Source of the DNA: Rhizobium sp. RCAM05350
Lineage (GTDB): Bacteria; Pseudomonadota; Alphaproteobacteria; Rhizobiales; Rhizobiaceae
Length of the DNA stretch: 64,000 bases
Direction: 5' to 3'
Assembly (NCBI GenBank): GCA_024426085.1
Contig: CP087975.1
Coordinates: forward strand, 434,001-498,000
Each line of letters opens with the position of its first letter. Within the stretch, counting starts at the first letter, position 1. Below are positions 50,955 to 61,804 of this stretch, piece after piece. Below the pieces are notes generated by a model that had not been told where the DNA came from, searched no databases, and was given only the letters and a program-made list of their open reading frames with translations. Both the position numbers and the translations under genes were made by a program.

Positions 50955-53436
50955 CCCCGATGAGATCCCTGATGAACCGCAAACTGAACGCTAGCGATGC
51001 CATCCGCTACTGGCAGCTTGGAGCGATTGCCGAAGAACGCTTCGACGTGCCGGATGCCCCGATGAAGGGCGAGATGGATCCATTCTTCTTTCTTACGAAG
51101 CACAAGAATTTCATTCCCCACGAATATCCCTGCCGGACGATCTTTGCCGAGACCTATCGCGGCAAACGGCCGGACGTGCGCGGCGCCTTCGAGGCCACCC
51201 GCTGGTGGCTGCCGTTCTGGCTCGCCCAGGCTCGATCTCTCCGGCTTCTGGTTCCGCCCGACCCGCCTTGCTACCTTTGCCCGCACGTTCATCGCAGCGG
51301 ACAAAGCCGGAACCGCTAAGGTCCGCCTCGGCACCTGCGGCGGCGCGGTCCTCTGGCTGAACGGCAATGAGGCCGGCTGGATGGCGCCCTATAGCCGCAA
51401 TCTCGAGGAAAAGTCTGAATTCGAGCTTTCGCTGCAGGAAGGCCTGAACGAAGTAACGATCTTCTTCGATGACCTTGCCGAACGCGACGCCCGCTACTTT
51501 TTCCAGCTCGATTATCTCGAAGGCCCGGCTGCCAGCGTTGCCGTCCCCGTACCGATTGAGGGCAAGGTCGCCGAAACGATCGAGGCGGCGCTCGAAGGCA
51601 TGCATTTCGACCGGACGGCCTATTTCGAAGGCGATATCACGCTGCTGCTCGCAGAACCCTTGCCGGTTGATGTCGCAGTCAATGTCACTGTTGAGGGCGA
51701 CTTCATGTCGACCGAAAGGTTCGACTACGATTTTGTCCTCAAGGCCGGTGCCGCACGTCTGGTCATTGGCCCTTCGGAAGCTGCACCCGCCGATTTCCGC
51801 CATTTCCGCATCACGCTGAAGACAGGCGAGTTCGTCGCATCACGCTCGCTCGGCATCGAGATCCGCCATACGGGCCGCCAAGGCACAGCACCGGCGACGC
51901 TTGCCGAACGCATCATTGAAACGCTGACCGAAGTCTCGGAATTCTCCGAACGCGATACCGTTCCGCTTTCGCACGGCTGGCCAGCGACCGCGCCGGTGCG
52001 GATACCGACGCGATGATCGAGGAAATCCTGCCCTCGATCGAGGATTGCCACGACTGCGCCGACTTTTCACTCGTACCGCTGATCTGGTCGCGCACCGTCT
52101 GGGGCAAGGATATCGGCGAGAAAACTCGCGCCCGCATCGACCGGGCCATCCTTGATTTCCGCTACTGGATGGATGAGCCCGGCAACGACGTGCAGTGGTA
52201 TTTCTCCGAAAACCACGCGCTTCTGTTCCACACCTCCGCCTATCTTGCAGGCCATCTGCTGGCGAACGAAACCTTCACTCGCTCCGGCCGCAAGGGTGCC
52301 GAGCAAAGCGCCATTGGCGCTGCCCGCGTGCGCGCTTGGCTCGATCATTTCGAGGCCTGGGAAATGGCGGAATTCAACTCGGCGCCTTACTTTCCGATCG
52401 ATCTCAAGGGCCTGACGGCGCTCGCCGCCCTGTCGCCCGACGCCGATATCGCCGAACGGGCGAAGAAAGGCATTGTTCGCCTGTGCGAAGTCATCGCCCG
52501 ATCGGCCCATCACGGCATGGTCACGGCAGCGCAGGGACGCTCCTACGAGCACACGCTCTGCGCCGGCCGCTCGCTGGAGCTTTCGGCCGTCGCCCGGCTG
52601 CTCTGGGGCGCCGGCTGGTACGGCCGCCGCGTTCACGCCCTGCCGCAGCTTGCGGTCTGCCTGCGCGATCATGGTCTTACCGTGCCGGAAAGCCTCGCAG
52701 CCGTTGCTTGCCATCAGGCCGACGAGCATCAGGAATGGCGGTTCGCGCAGGGTCAGGACCGGTTCGCCGCGCTCTATCACTACAAGGGCCGCGATTTCGC
52801 CATGGGCTCTGCTGCCCACTACCGCTGGAACGAATGGGGCTATCAGGAAACCATCCTGCATCTGCGCCTCGGCAAGCGGCCAGAAGCCGCCGTCTGGATC
52901 AATCATCCGGGTGAAACCATTCAGTTCAGGGTACGGCCGGCCGTCGTTCTGGGGCGGCTGCAGGCACCCTCCCTCGCGCCCACCAGTATCGGGGGCTGGC
53001 CGTACTCGACTTTTTGACCTTCGAAGAACAGCCTGATTTCACCCATGCCTGGTTCCCGATCGCCGAATTCGACGAAAGCACCGTGCGTGGACGCCTTGCC
53101 ATGGCCCGCAGCGGCGGCGGTGCAGTGATCCTTCTGGGCAGCACCGACCTGCAGCCGGTGACGGCAGGTCCGTCGGCCAATGCGGAATTGCGTCAATACG
53201 GCCAGAACACCCGCTGGATCGTGCGGATTTGTGAAGCATCTGATCTCGGAACGGTGGAAAGCCGGTTCGCATCACTTTCCGTTGAAGAGACGGCAGACGG
53301 CTCATTGGTCATCGCAGACCCCGATTACGGCACGGTTACCTTCCGCAAGGACGGCTCGGTGGAAGCCGAGGGCCGAACGATTGTTCCCAAGGATTTCACG
53401 GTAGCAGGCGAGGTTGCCATGCTGACCGCAAACTGA
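50951..53436 (+). CDS. Unrecognised large protein of the pectin locus, candidate polysaccharide-active enzyme (frameshifted)
   Basis: About 825 residues reconstructed across shifts near 51235, 52010 and 53010. Three parts can be seen. Residues 1-350 have beta-rich segments, including a possible jelly-roll (VRLGTCGGAVLWLNGNEAGW, FELSLQEGLNEVTIFFDDLA) such as occurs in accessory sugar-binding domains. Residues 350-690 are helical with aromatic and acidic residues (WYFSENHALLFHTSAYLAGH, WEMAEFNSAPYFPIDLKGLT, GMVTAAQGRSYEHTLCAGRS), like an (alpha/alpha)n toroid. Residues 690-825 form a second beta domain. No signal peptide is seen, so it is probably cytoplasmic. Its start overlaps the KduI stop. 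The layout resembles polysaccharide lyases or glycosidases, but I recognise no family and assign no activity. Confidence 0.7.
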
Positions 53437-53443
53437 CGACGCA

Positions 53444-53499
53444 GCGCCGGCAAGGAGAAGCCGGCGCCCGTTCAAATGCGGGCAAGGAGAAGGCCCGCA
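53444..53499 (+). promoter_or_regulatory. Two tandem hairpins with identical AAGGAGAA loops before the binding-protein gene
   Basis: GCGCCGGC (53444-53451) pairs with GCCGGCGC (53460-53467) around loop AAGGAGAA. TGCGGGC (53477-53483) pairs with GCCCGCA (53493-53499) around loop AAGGAGAAG. The second ends 19 bases before the ATG at 53519, next to the real ribosome-binding region AGAGGAGGAGG. Loops with AGGA in a stem are the form recognised by CsrA/RsmA proteins; they could also be decoy ribosome sites or RNase barriers. Confidence 0.65.
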
Positions 53500-53518
53500 C
53501 CCAGAGGAGGAGGAAGAC

Positions 53519-54788
53519 ATGACCAAGACCAGAACGATGCTCGCGGCATTCGCCGTCGGGCTTTTGACCTCCACGGCAGCACTGGCCGGGGACGTACGCA
53601 TCATGTGGTATTCCGATGGCGTCGAGGGCGAGGTCCTGAAAGACCTCATCGATCGCTTCATGAAGGACAACCCCGATATCAAGGTCACCATCGACAACGT
53701 GTCCTACAGCGTCGTGCGCGAACAGCTGCCGGTGCAACTCGAGGCCGGCGACGGCCCGGATATCGCCCACGTCACCAACCTGAAGGCACTCAGCAAGCAT
53801 TGGCTGGATCTGCGCCCGCTGGTGGCCGACGCTGCCTATTGGGACAAGAATTTCGGCGATCAGGCCGACTGGATGCGCCCTGACGGCACCGACCAGATTT
53901 CCGGCTTCATGACGCAGATCACGCTGACCGGCGGTTTTGCCAACAAGACGCTGTTCGAACAGGCTGGCGTTGCCCTGCCCGGCAAGGATGCCACCTGGGA
54001 TGACTGGGCCAAGGCTTCCAAACAGGTCGCCGAAAGCCAGCAGGTCCCTTTCCCCGATGGCACTGGACAGATCCGGGCATCGCATAACAGCGCCTGACAT
54101 TGCCTTCGGCGCCAACTATATCGGGGCAGACGGAAAACCGGCACCGCTCGACGACGGCTCCAAGGCTTTCATCTCCAAGTTCATCGGCTGGATCGAAGAC
54201 GGCACGATGAGCAAGGACGTCTGGGTATCGGCCGCCGGCTCGACCTATCGTGCGGGCGCCGACGACTTCATCAACGGCCAGGTCGCGTTTTATTATTCCG
54301 GCTCCTGGCAGGTGCCTAACTTCTCGACCAAGATCGGTACGAACTTCGATTGGATAGCAACCGGCAGCCCCTGCGGCCCGGCAAACTGCACCGGAATGCC
54401 GGGTGGGGCCGGCCTCGTGGCGATCAAGTACACGAAAAACCCGAAGGACGTCGCCAAGGTCATGGATTACCTGGCAAGCGAGCCGGTCGTGAAGGAGTTT
54501 TCCGAACGCACCCTGTTCCTGCCGGCCCACAAGGGCGTGATCGAAAAAGGGCTCGACTTCAAGACGGACGATGCGCAGGCCAAAACTGCTCTCGGCATCT
54601 TCGTCACGGCCACGACCTCGCTCGCCGACCTCGCGCGCAAGCTGCCAGGTTGGGCATGGTCCGATACGATCTATGGTGCTCTCGTCACCCGCGTCAGCCA
54701 GGCTGCCGCCGGCGAAATGACGCTTGACGAGGCCTATACCCGCATCGACGCGGATATCGCCGCCAAGGTCAAGGACTCGGCTCTCTAA
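53519..54788 (+). CDS. Sugar ABC transporter substrate-binding protein (frameshift)
   Basis: About 422 residues. A signal peptide (MTKTRTMLAAFAVGLLTSTA, cleaved near ALA-GD) is followed by a type II binding fold of the carbohydrate class (VRIMWYSDGVEGEVLKDLID, DGPDIAHVTNLKALSKHWLD). A shift near 54080 joins the halves; the second continues GANYIGADGKPAPLDDGSKA, FYYSGSWQVPNFSTKIGTNF and LPAHKGVIEKGLDFK. The context (GH105, KduI, KduD) predicts unsaturated oligogalacturonide or rhamnogalacturonan oligomers as ligand (inference). The ribosome-binding site AGAGGAGGAGG is very strong. Confidence 0.92.
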
Positions 54789-54799
54789 GGAGAGGATAT

Positions 54800-54835
54800 G
54801 CGGGTGGCGGCGGGCAATCCTGTTCAGCCGCCCGC
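54800..54835 (+). promoter_or_regulatory. Stem-loop after the sugar-binding-protein gene
   Basis: GCGGGTGGC (54800-54808) pairs with GCCGCCCGC (54827-54835), nine pairs with one G-T, loop about 18 bases. It lies in the 103-base gap between the binding-protein and first permease genes, where differential mRNA stability or attenuation is common. Confidence 0.55.
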
Positions 54836-54891
54836 TTCGTATCTTCGACGAGCGTCAGCGCCGTTTATCCGGCAAGAGGAAAGTGATCGAT

Positions 54892-55930
54892 ATGGCAGAG
54901 ATATCCCGCCAGACCGGCCAGAGCCGGACGGGCCAGAGCTTGGGCGAGACCGCCATGGTGCCGGTGCGGCTGGCCATGGGCGTCATCGATGCCCCCTGCG
55001 CTGGGTCCAGAAGAAGTTTGGTCTTGGCGGCATGGCGGCTTTTTCCTGCTGCCCAACATGCTGATCTTCGGCATTTTCGTGCTGTTGCCGTTCTTCATCA
55101 ACTTCGCCTATTCGATGACCGGCGGCACCGCGCTGTTCCTGTCGGATCGCACCTTTGTCGGCACTGATCAGTATTCCAGGCTGTTCGACTGCTCGAACTA
55201 TCTGAACCCCAACACCTGCGCCGAAGACACGTTCTGGACGGCCGTCAGCAATACCGGCTGGTTCGTCATCCTGCAGGTGACGCTGATGATCGCGGTGTCG
55301 CTGATCACCGCCCTGATCCTCAATCGCGACCTGATGGCGCGCAGCTTCTGGCGCGCGGTGTTCTTCTTCCCGGTTCTGCTGTCGCCCGTGGTCGTCGGCC
55401 TGATCTGGAAATGGATATTGCAGCGGCAGGGCCTTTTGAACTTCGGTCTCTATGGTTTCGGCTTCGAACCGCATGTCTGGCTGAACGATCGCAATTGGGC
55501 CTTTGCCGCGACCATCGGCGTGTCGATCTGGGCGCATATGGGCTTCTACACGCTGATCATTCTCGCCGGCCTGCAGGCCATTCCGAAGGATCTCTATGAG
55601 GCGGCCGAGATGGACGGCACGCGCGCCATGCGCGTTTTCACCCGCATCACGCTGCCGCTCCTGATGCCCAATCTGCTCGTCGTCATCGTGTTGGTGCTGA
55701 TCCGCGCCGTGCAGATCTTCCGACGAGGTCTACGTGCTGACCGGTGGTGGCCCTGGCACCAGCACGCTCTTCGTCACGCAATACATCTACGAGACCGGCT
55801 TTGCCTGCAGCTTCGCAACCCGGGTCTTGCCGCCGCAGCCTCGATCCTGATGGGCCTAGTGCTCGTTGTCCTCACACTCCTACAGCTCGGCCTCAGCCGT
55901 TCCAGCGAAAAGAAGGGAGCCCGCAAATGA
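54892..55930 (+). CDS. Sugar ABC transporter permease, MalF/UgpA type (frameshifted)
   Basis: About 345 residues. The hydrophilic N-terminus ([20 protein letters not shown]) crosses a shift near 55015 into six membrane helices ([40 protein letters not shown]). The EAA loop [20 protein letters not shown] lies before [13 protein letters not shown]. Compensating shifts near 55725 and 55805 affect a short stretch that should read [20 protein letters not shown]. The stop overlaps the next permease start (ATGA). Confidence 0.9.
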
Positions 55931-56980
55931 GCCGGGCCATCGAATTCCCTGTTTCGCCGCAAGGGCGGCAAGGGCTGGCACTGGACGGACATCGTCACCT
56001 GGGTTTGGCTGATCGCTGGCCTGTTCGTGATGTTCGGCCCGGCGGTGTGGCTGACGGCATCGTCGTTCAAGTCGCCCGCCGCACTTGCCGAGTTCCCGCC
56101 GACCATCCTGCCCTATGTCACCCAGAAAGTGACAGTGGAGGGTTATGACAAGCCGCTCGATCTCTATACCGTGACGCTTGAGGATGGCAGCACGGCAACG
56201 CTTGCCGAAGTTCGCCGCATCGGCACCGTCAGTCAGATGGTCGATCCCGAAAAGCCCGCCGAGATCGTCAAGGTCAATATAGCCAAGCGCACGCCGGTCC
56301 GGCAGATGTCGTTCGCGACCGAGAACTATACCGAGCCGTTCACCCATTTCGATTTCGTCCGCTACCTCTGGAACTCCGTCTTCGTCACGGTGACCGCGAC
56401 GCTGATCACCCTGGTGGTCAATTCCATGGCGGCGTTCGCCCTGAGCAAATACGAGTTTCGCGGTCGAACCTTCGCCATGCTGCTGATCCTCGCAACGCTG
56501 ATGGTGCCGCTGTCGGTCATCATGGTGCCGCTTTATTCGATCGTCTCGGCGCTCGGCCTGTTCAACAATCTCTGGGGCGTGATTCTGCCAACGGTGGCGA
56601 CACCGACCGGCGTGTTCATCCTGCGCCAGTACATGCTGACCATTCCAGACGAACTGCTGGATGCCGCGCGCATGGACAAGGCGTCGGAATGGCAGATCTA
56701 CTGGCGCATCATCCTGCCTTTGACGGCACCGGCGCTTGCCGTGCTCGCCATCTTCTCCGTCGTCTGGCGCTGGAACGACTTCCTCTGGCCGCTGATCGTG
56801 CTATCGCGCAAGGAGCTTTATACCTTGCAGGTGGGCCTGAGCATCTATTCCGGCGAGCTCAACGTGCAATGGCATTTCATCCTGGCGATGACCGTCGTGA
56901 CCATGATCCCCGTGGTTCTGGTCTTCCTCTTCCTGCAGCGCTTCATCACCACCGGCATCGCCGGAACCGGCCTGAAATAA
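55927..56980 (+). CDS. Sugar ABC transporter permease, MalG/UgpE type, with periplasmic insert (frameshift)
   Basis: About 351 residues. A shift near 55965 follows [10 protein letters not shown]; the rest is intact: first helix IVTWVWLIAGLFVMFGPAVW, later helices and the EAA loop ELLDAARMDKASEWQIYWRI. Between helices one and two lies an insert of roughly 70 residues (PYVTQKVTVEGYDKPLDLYT to VKVNIAKRTPVRQMSF) predicted to be periplasmic, as in a subset of MalG-like permeases; it may contact the binding protein. It pairs with the preceding permease. Confidence 0.9.
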
Positions 56981-56989
56981 AGGTGCATC

Positions 56990-58073
56990 ATGGGACACAT
57001 CAAACTCACCAATGTCACAAAATCGTTCAGGGCGATCGACGTGCTCCATGGCATCAACCTGGAGATCGCCGATGGCGAGCTCGTCGTCTTTGTCGGGCCA
57101 TCCGGCTGCGGCAAGTCCACGCTGCTGCGCATGATCGCCGGGCTTGAAAAGCCGACCGGCGGCGAACTCGCCATCGACGGCAAGGTGGTCAACGCCATCC
57201 CCGCCGCCGATCGCGGGTTGGCCATGGTGTTCCAGTCCTATGCGCTCTATCCGCATATGAGCGTACGCCAGAACCTCGCCTTCGGATTGGAAAACACCAA
57301 GATGCCGAAGGCCGAGATCGCCACGCGCATCGGAGAGGCTGCCCGCATGCTGGAGATCGAGCACTATCTCGACCGCCGTCCCGGCCAGCTCTCCGGCGGC
57401 CAGCGCCAGCGTCGCCATCGGCCGGGCGATCGTACGCCGTCCGGTCGCCTTCCTGCTCGACGAGCCTCTGTCCAATCTCGACGCCGAACTGCGCGGCTCG
57501 ACCCGCGCCGAACTGGCCGCCCTGCATGCCCGGTTGTCTGCGACGATGATCTATGTGACCCACGACCAGGTCGAGGCGATGACGCTTGCCGACCGGATCG
57601 TGGTGCTGCGCGCCGGCCGCATCGAGCAGATCGGCACGCCGATGGAGCTTTACAATTCTCCCGCAAACCGCTTCGTCGCCGGCTTCATCGGCTCGCCGCA
57701 CATGAATTTCCTCGAAGGCTCGGTGGAACCGTCATCCTCCGGCAAGGCCGTCGCCACCTTCGCCGGTGGCAACAGGTTGGAATTGCCAGTAGCCGCAAGC
57801 AGCCTTACCAAGGGCGCGCCCATCACGCTCGGCGTCCGGCCCCAGCATGTCTCGATCGGCACCGGCGGCGAAGGCATCGCCGCCAAGATCAAGCTGGTCG
57901 AAGCGCTCGGCTCCGAAACCATCCTCCACACCGATGTCGCCGGCCAGAAAATCCTGGTCGTCGCACAAGGACAGCATAATCTCACGCCCGGAGCGGACAT
58001 CCGCCTGTCGCTGTCGTCGGCTCCGCTGCATCTTTTCAACGAGAAGGGGTTGCGCCTTGAGCACGCTGTTTGA
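56990..58073 (+). CDS. Sugar ABC transporter ATPase, UgpC/MalK type (frameshift in the signature)
   Basis: About 361 residues: Walker [18 protein letters not shown]-loop [20 protein letters not shown], signature LSGGQRQR interrupted by a shift near 57408 and continuing [20 protein letters not shown] (Walker B), H-loop [19 protein letters not shown]. The C-terminal TOBE regulatory domain ([18 protein letters not shown]) follows. It powers the sugar importer with the two permeases upstream. The KduD gene begins inside its last 17 bases. Confidence 0.92.
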
Positions 58074-58815
58074 TCTTTCCGGTAAGGTGGCGCTGGTCAC
58101 CGGCGCACGAACGGGCCTCGGCCAGGGCATCGCATTAGCGCTCGCCCGTGCAGGCGCCGATATCGCCGCTCTCGGCTCCAGCCCGATGCCGGAAACAGCC
58201 GAAGCCATCCGCCAGAGCGGCCGCCGTTTTCACGCGCTCGAAGTCAACCTCTCGCGGAAATTCGATGCGAAGGGCATCATCGGCTCGATCGTCTCAGAAC
58301 TGGGCGGCATCGACATCCTCGTCAACAATGCCGGCATCATCCGTCGTGCCGATCTGCTCGATCATTCGGAACAGGATTGGGACGATGTCCTCGACGTTAA
58401 CCTGAAGTCGGCTTTCCTTCTGTCACAGGCCGCTGCCCGGCATATGGTCGAGACGAAGCGCGCCGGCCGCATCGTCAACGTCGCATCAATGCTTTCCTAT
58501 CAGGGCGGCATTCGCGTTCCCGCCTATACAGCCTCCAAGCATGGCATCGCCGGCCTGACGAAAGCCATGGCCAACGAGCTTGCGCCACACGGCATCACCG
58601 TCAACGCCATCGCCCCCGGCTATATGGAAACTGACAATACCGAAGCATTGCGCAACGACACCAACCGCAACGCCCAGATTTCCGCCCGCATCCCCATAGG
58701 CCGCTGGGGAACGCCCGACGATCTTGCCACATCGGTGTTGTTCCTCGCCTCCCCTGCCTCCAGCTATGTCACCGGCATCACCGTGCCGGTCGATGGCGGC
58801 TGGCTGGTGCGCTAG
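58057..58815 (+). CDS. kduD: 2-dehydro-3-deoxy-D-gluconate 5-dehydrogenase / 2-deoxy-D-gluconate 3-dehydrogenase
   Basis: A 252-residue [23 protein letters not shown] (the leading TTG read as Met), [20 protein letters not shown], catalytic Ser in [17 protein letters not shown], and [20 protein letters not shown], which is the KduD signature region. It reduces 2,5-diketo-3-deoxygluconate to 2-keto-3-deoxygluconate, continuing from KduI. The start is a TTG at 58057 preceded by GAGAAGGGG; it overlaps the ATPase gene by 17 bases, so expression is coupled. Confidence 0.92.
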   Translation: MSTLFDLSGKVALVTGARTGLGQGIALALARAGADIAALGSSPMPETAEAIRQSGRRFHALEVNLSRKFDAKGIIGSIVSELGGIDILVNNAGIIRRADLLDHSEQDWDDVLDVNLKSAFLLSQAAARHMVETKRAGRIVNVASMLSYQGGIRVPAYTASKHGIAGLTKAMANELAPHGITVNAIAPGYMETDNTEALRNDTNRNAQISARIPIGRWGTPDDLATSVLFLASPASSYVTGITVPVDGGWLVR

Positions 58816-58828
58816 GCCGGGATCGCAA

Positions 58829-59721
58829 ATGACCATCTCCATCGAACGCCTGAAAAGCCTGCTCCGCGTAACGGAGCCGTCGCTGGAACTGGTCACATCA
58901 ATCGTCGAGGACCATGACAGCTACGTCATCGAACGCCTGCGGTTCCCGCCTGCCCGGCGGCACGGAAATCCGCGGCTTCCTGACGAGACCGATTGGCACC
59001 CCCACACCCGGACCGGCCATCCTCTACGCCCATGCACATGGCGCCCGCTACGATATTGGCGCCAGTGAACTGATCGATGGACGCCCGGCGCTCCTTAACG
59101 CGCCCGGATCAACCCTGGCGCGAGAAGGTTATGTGACGCTCTGCATCGACATGCCGACTTTCGGCGAACGCGCGAACGTAACCGAAAGCGCTGCAACCAA
59201 GACTGCCCTCTGGCATGGCCAGACCCTTTTCGGCCAGATGCTCGGCGAACAGGCCGCCGCCCTGACCTGGCTTGCCGCGCGCGATGATGTCGATCCCGCC
59301 CGCATCGGTATGACCGGCATCTCGATGGGTGCTACCCTCACCTATTTCCTTGCCGCGATCGATCCGCGCATCAAAGCCGTTGCACATCTCTGCTGCTACG
59401 CCGATTTCAGCGCTGATTGAGACCGGCGCGCACGACCTGCATGGCCATTATCTCACCATCCCCGACCTACTCACCGAGACCTCGACCGGTGAGATCGCCG
59501 GCCTGATCGCCCCGCGTCCCCAACTCATCTGCGTCGGCCTCGACGATCCGCTCACGCCGCCCCAGGCGATACACCGTGCCTTCATCCATACGCATTCTGC
59601 CTATGAAGCAGTCGATGCCGCAAACGCCGTGACATTGTTGGAAGAGGCTGGCGTCGAACATCGGGAAACACCGTCGATGCGGCGCGCGGTCCTCGGCTTC
59701 CTGGCGCACCACCTATCGTGA
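58829..59721 (+). CDS. Alpha/beta hydrolase, dienelactone-hydrolase/acetyl-esterase type (frameshifted)
   Basis: About 297 residues: MTISIERLKSLLRVTEPSLE, then across a shift near 58955 GTEIRGFLTRPIGTPTPGPA and ILYAHAHGARYDIG (oxyanion region). The nucleophile elbow is GMTGISMGATLTYFL (G-I-S-M-G). A second shift near 59410 leads to the C-terminal part with the likely acid in LICVGLDDPLTPPQAIH and histidine in GVEHRET. It is the last gene of the pectin operon; removal of acetyl or methyl groups from oligouronides is plausible (inference). Cytoplasmic. Confidence 0.85.
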
Positions 59722-60128
59722 CCGCTCCGCTAAACACCGTGGGCTCAAGGCAGAGACGCTGGCTGGGACGTAGTAGTTTTTGTGCCGAAGCAAGCAGGTG
59801 GCGATGAGCAAAAAACGACGGCAAAATTCGCGGATGCTATGAAGGATGAGCCGCCCGGCGGTTGTTGGCGTGATGAAAGGCGCTGCCCATAGCTTGCAGT
59901 CGGAAGGCGTTGCAGTCTTGCGATGATAATGTCCGCTCCCCGTCTTGGATTCCGTCCTCCATATCGCCAACAATGATCGTGAGTCTTCCTTCAATGCCTG
60001 TTCAAAGATAGAGGTTTTTCGTTCGGAATCATTCCCCGCGCCTGCGGGAGATGTTGAAGAAAAAATAGCCGACCGCAAGGTTTCAACTATTGGTGCCTTT
60101 GGGCAGAGCGGGGCAACTACATCTATCA
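59722..60128. other. Intergenic stretch after the pectin operon
   Basis: No confident gene. A minus-strand frame (59713-60141) contains FCRRFLLIATCLLRHKNYYV and resembles no known domain I can name. No transposase, inverted ends or tRNA is seen. The bases just before 60129 are AT-rich and may hold the promoter of the phosphodiesterase gene. Confidence 0.35.
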
Positions 60129-60970
60129 TGTCAGACTTCAAAATTGAAAACGACGGTCATTCCGTCAGGCTGAAATGGCATCGGCTTCGCCGGCAACTCA
60201 CGATCCGTTATTTTCCCTCGACGTCATGCAAATGGGTCTTGCCCACGGCGCATCGATGGAACTCGACCTGCGGGTGCGCGCCGATGGCGGCTTCGTCGTG
60301 TTGCATGACGAAGACCTTGAAGGCGAAACAACGGGACAAGGCCGAATATCCCAGAAAACCCTCGAAGAATTAAGTGATGCCCGTATGCGGGACGGCGACC
60401 GGGCTCTGACATTCAGCGAGGATCTTGCCTTGATGCTGCAATCGGCCCACCCCGATGCGCTACTGCAATTCGACATGAAGGACGACTACGAGGCGATCGG
60501 TGAAAAGGGCATTGCCCATCTGGCGGCACATTTCCAGACCATGAGCGCCTCTGTGATCGTCAGCGGCCATTGTCTCGATCTCATCGTTGCCATCAAAGAA
60601 AAGCTGCCGCACCTGCTGCGCGGTATCGATCCGACCGGCACGCTCGTCGATATCTACCGGCAGGAAGGATTGAGGGCGGTCGAGAAGAGCCTCCTTGCCG
60701 ATATCAGCGGGGCGACGGAGCCGGACACCATCTATTTGCAATGGTCGCTGCTTTTGCAGGCAGCGCGCGATGGTCTCGACATGGTTTCGCTCTGCCGGAG
60801 CGAAGGAAAGCGTTGATGCTTGGACCTTCACGCTTAAGAACCCGACAGGCGGCTTCAGCGACGCTGAATGGCGCGATTTTTCGGCCTTGATGGCGCTGAA
60901 ACCGGACCAGATCACCACCGACGAGGCTCCGGCGACAGCGCTGGCCTGGTCGAAGCGCTTATCCGACTAA
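60129..60970 (+). CDS. Glycerophosphodiester phosphodiesterase-family protein (two frameshifts)
   Basis: About 280 residues. MSDFKIENDGHSVRLKWHRL is joined through a shift near 60175 to DPLFSLDVMQMGLAHGASME. The GDPD landmarks are MELDLRVRADGGFVVLHDED (the E-x-D and His-Asp of the catalytic site) and LLQFDMKDDYEA. A second shift near 60808 leads to VDAWTFTLKNPTGGFSDAEW. The family hydrolyses glycerophosphodiesters to glycerol-3-phosphate and an alcohol, but the usual first histidine region (HRG) is replaced by KWHRLRR, as in a divergent rhizobial subgroup, so the substrate is uncertain. Its stop overlaps the convergent phosphatase gene. Confidence 0.8.
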
Positions 60971-61804
60971 TAGCTGAAGGTGTCCGCCGGCGCCAAGCCT
61001 TCCAGGTCGATGAGAAAGGTGAATTCGCTTTCCATGCCGGCCGAATAGGCAATCACCGGGCCGCCATCATCGAGAAGGTCCGACAAACCAGACATCGCCA
61101 CCTTCGCGCCGGCCTCCTGCGCGATCAGCGCTCCGGCAAGCACATCCCAGGCGTTGAGATGCCGTTCGTAATAGAGATCGGCGACGCCCTCAGCGACGCG
61201 AACCAGCCCGATCGCCGCGGCGCCCATGCGGCGATAGTCCATGCCGCGCTCGTAGAGACGTTTTGAGATCGACAGGTAATCATCAAAGCTGGTGCGGCGG
61301 GAGTGGCCGAGAATGATCATTGCCTTTGACGGATCGTCCGTCACAGCGGCATGAATCTCCTCGCCGTCCTTGAAGGCGCTACCACCGCGAATGGCATGGA
61401 AAACCTTGTCCTGCGCCGCATCGTAGATCACGCCGATCTCGACTCGGTCGCCGGCAACGAAGGCGATCAGAAACGCCCCAGTGGCGGAAGCCGCGAATGT
61501 AGTTCGTCGTCCCGTCGATCGGATCGACCACCCATGTTCCGGCTATTCCAGTCCGTCCGCCACTTTCTTCTCCCATGAAGGTATCGTCGGGAAACAGCGC
61601 CAGCAGCCCGTCGCGGATTGCCTGCTCCGCCTGCCTGTCGGCAATCGTGACGAAATCCTGCGGTCCCTTGTTTTCGACGAGCAACGCGCCGGCCTTTGCC
61701 TCCTGCCGGAAACGGGCCGCTTGCCGCCCGACCTGACGTGCAATGCGGATCGCTGCCTCCGCCCGAGCGTGAATGACGGAGGGATCGAATATGGCAGGCA
61801 TCAT
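60967..61804 (-). CDS. Inositol-monophosphatase-family phosphatase (frameshift)
   Basis: About 278 residues: the metal-binding motifs are DFVTIADRQAEQAI, GEESGGRTG and WVVDPIDGTTNYIRG, and the C-terminal LNAWDVLAGALIAQEAGAKV (W-D-x-A/L-A-G). A shift near 61480 breaks the middle. It is a Mg2+/Li+-sensitive phosphatase family acting on myo-inositol phosphate, bisphosphorylated sugars or PAP. The ATG at 61804 overlaps the LacI stop (ATGA), so it is translated with the regulator. The neighbouring phosphodiesterases suggest a polyol- or glycerol-phosphate source (inference). Confidence 0.88.

Noticed and set aside
59713-60141. Minus-strand frame of 142 codons as an insertion-sequence remnant
   Set aside because: No transposase motif, terminal repeats or target duplication seen; left as unexplained intergenic DNA.
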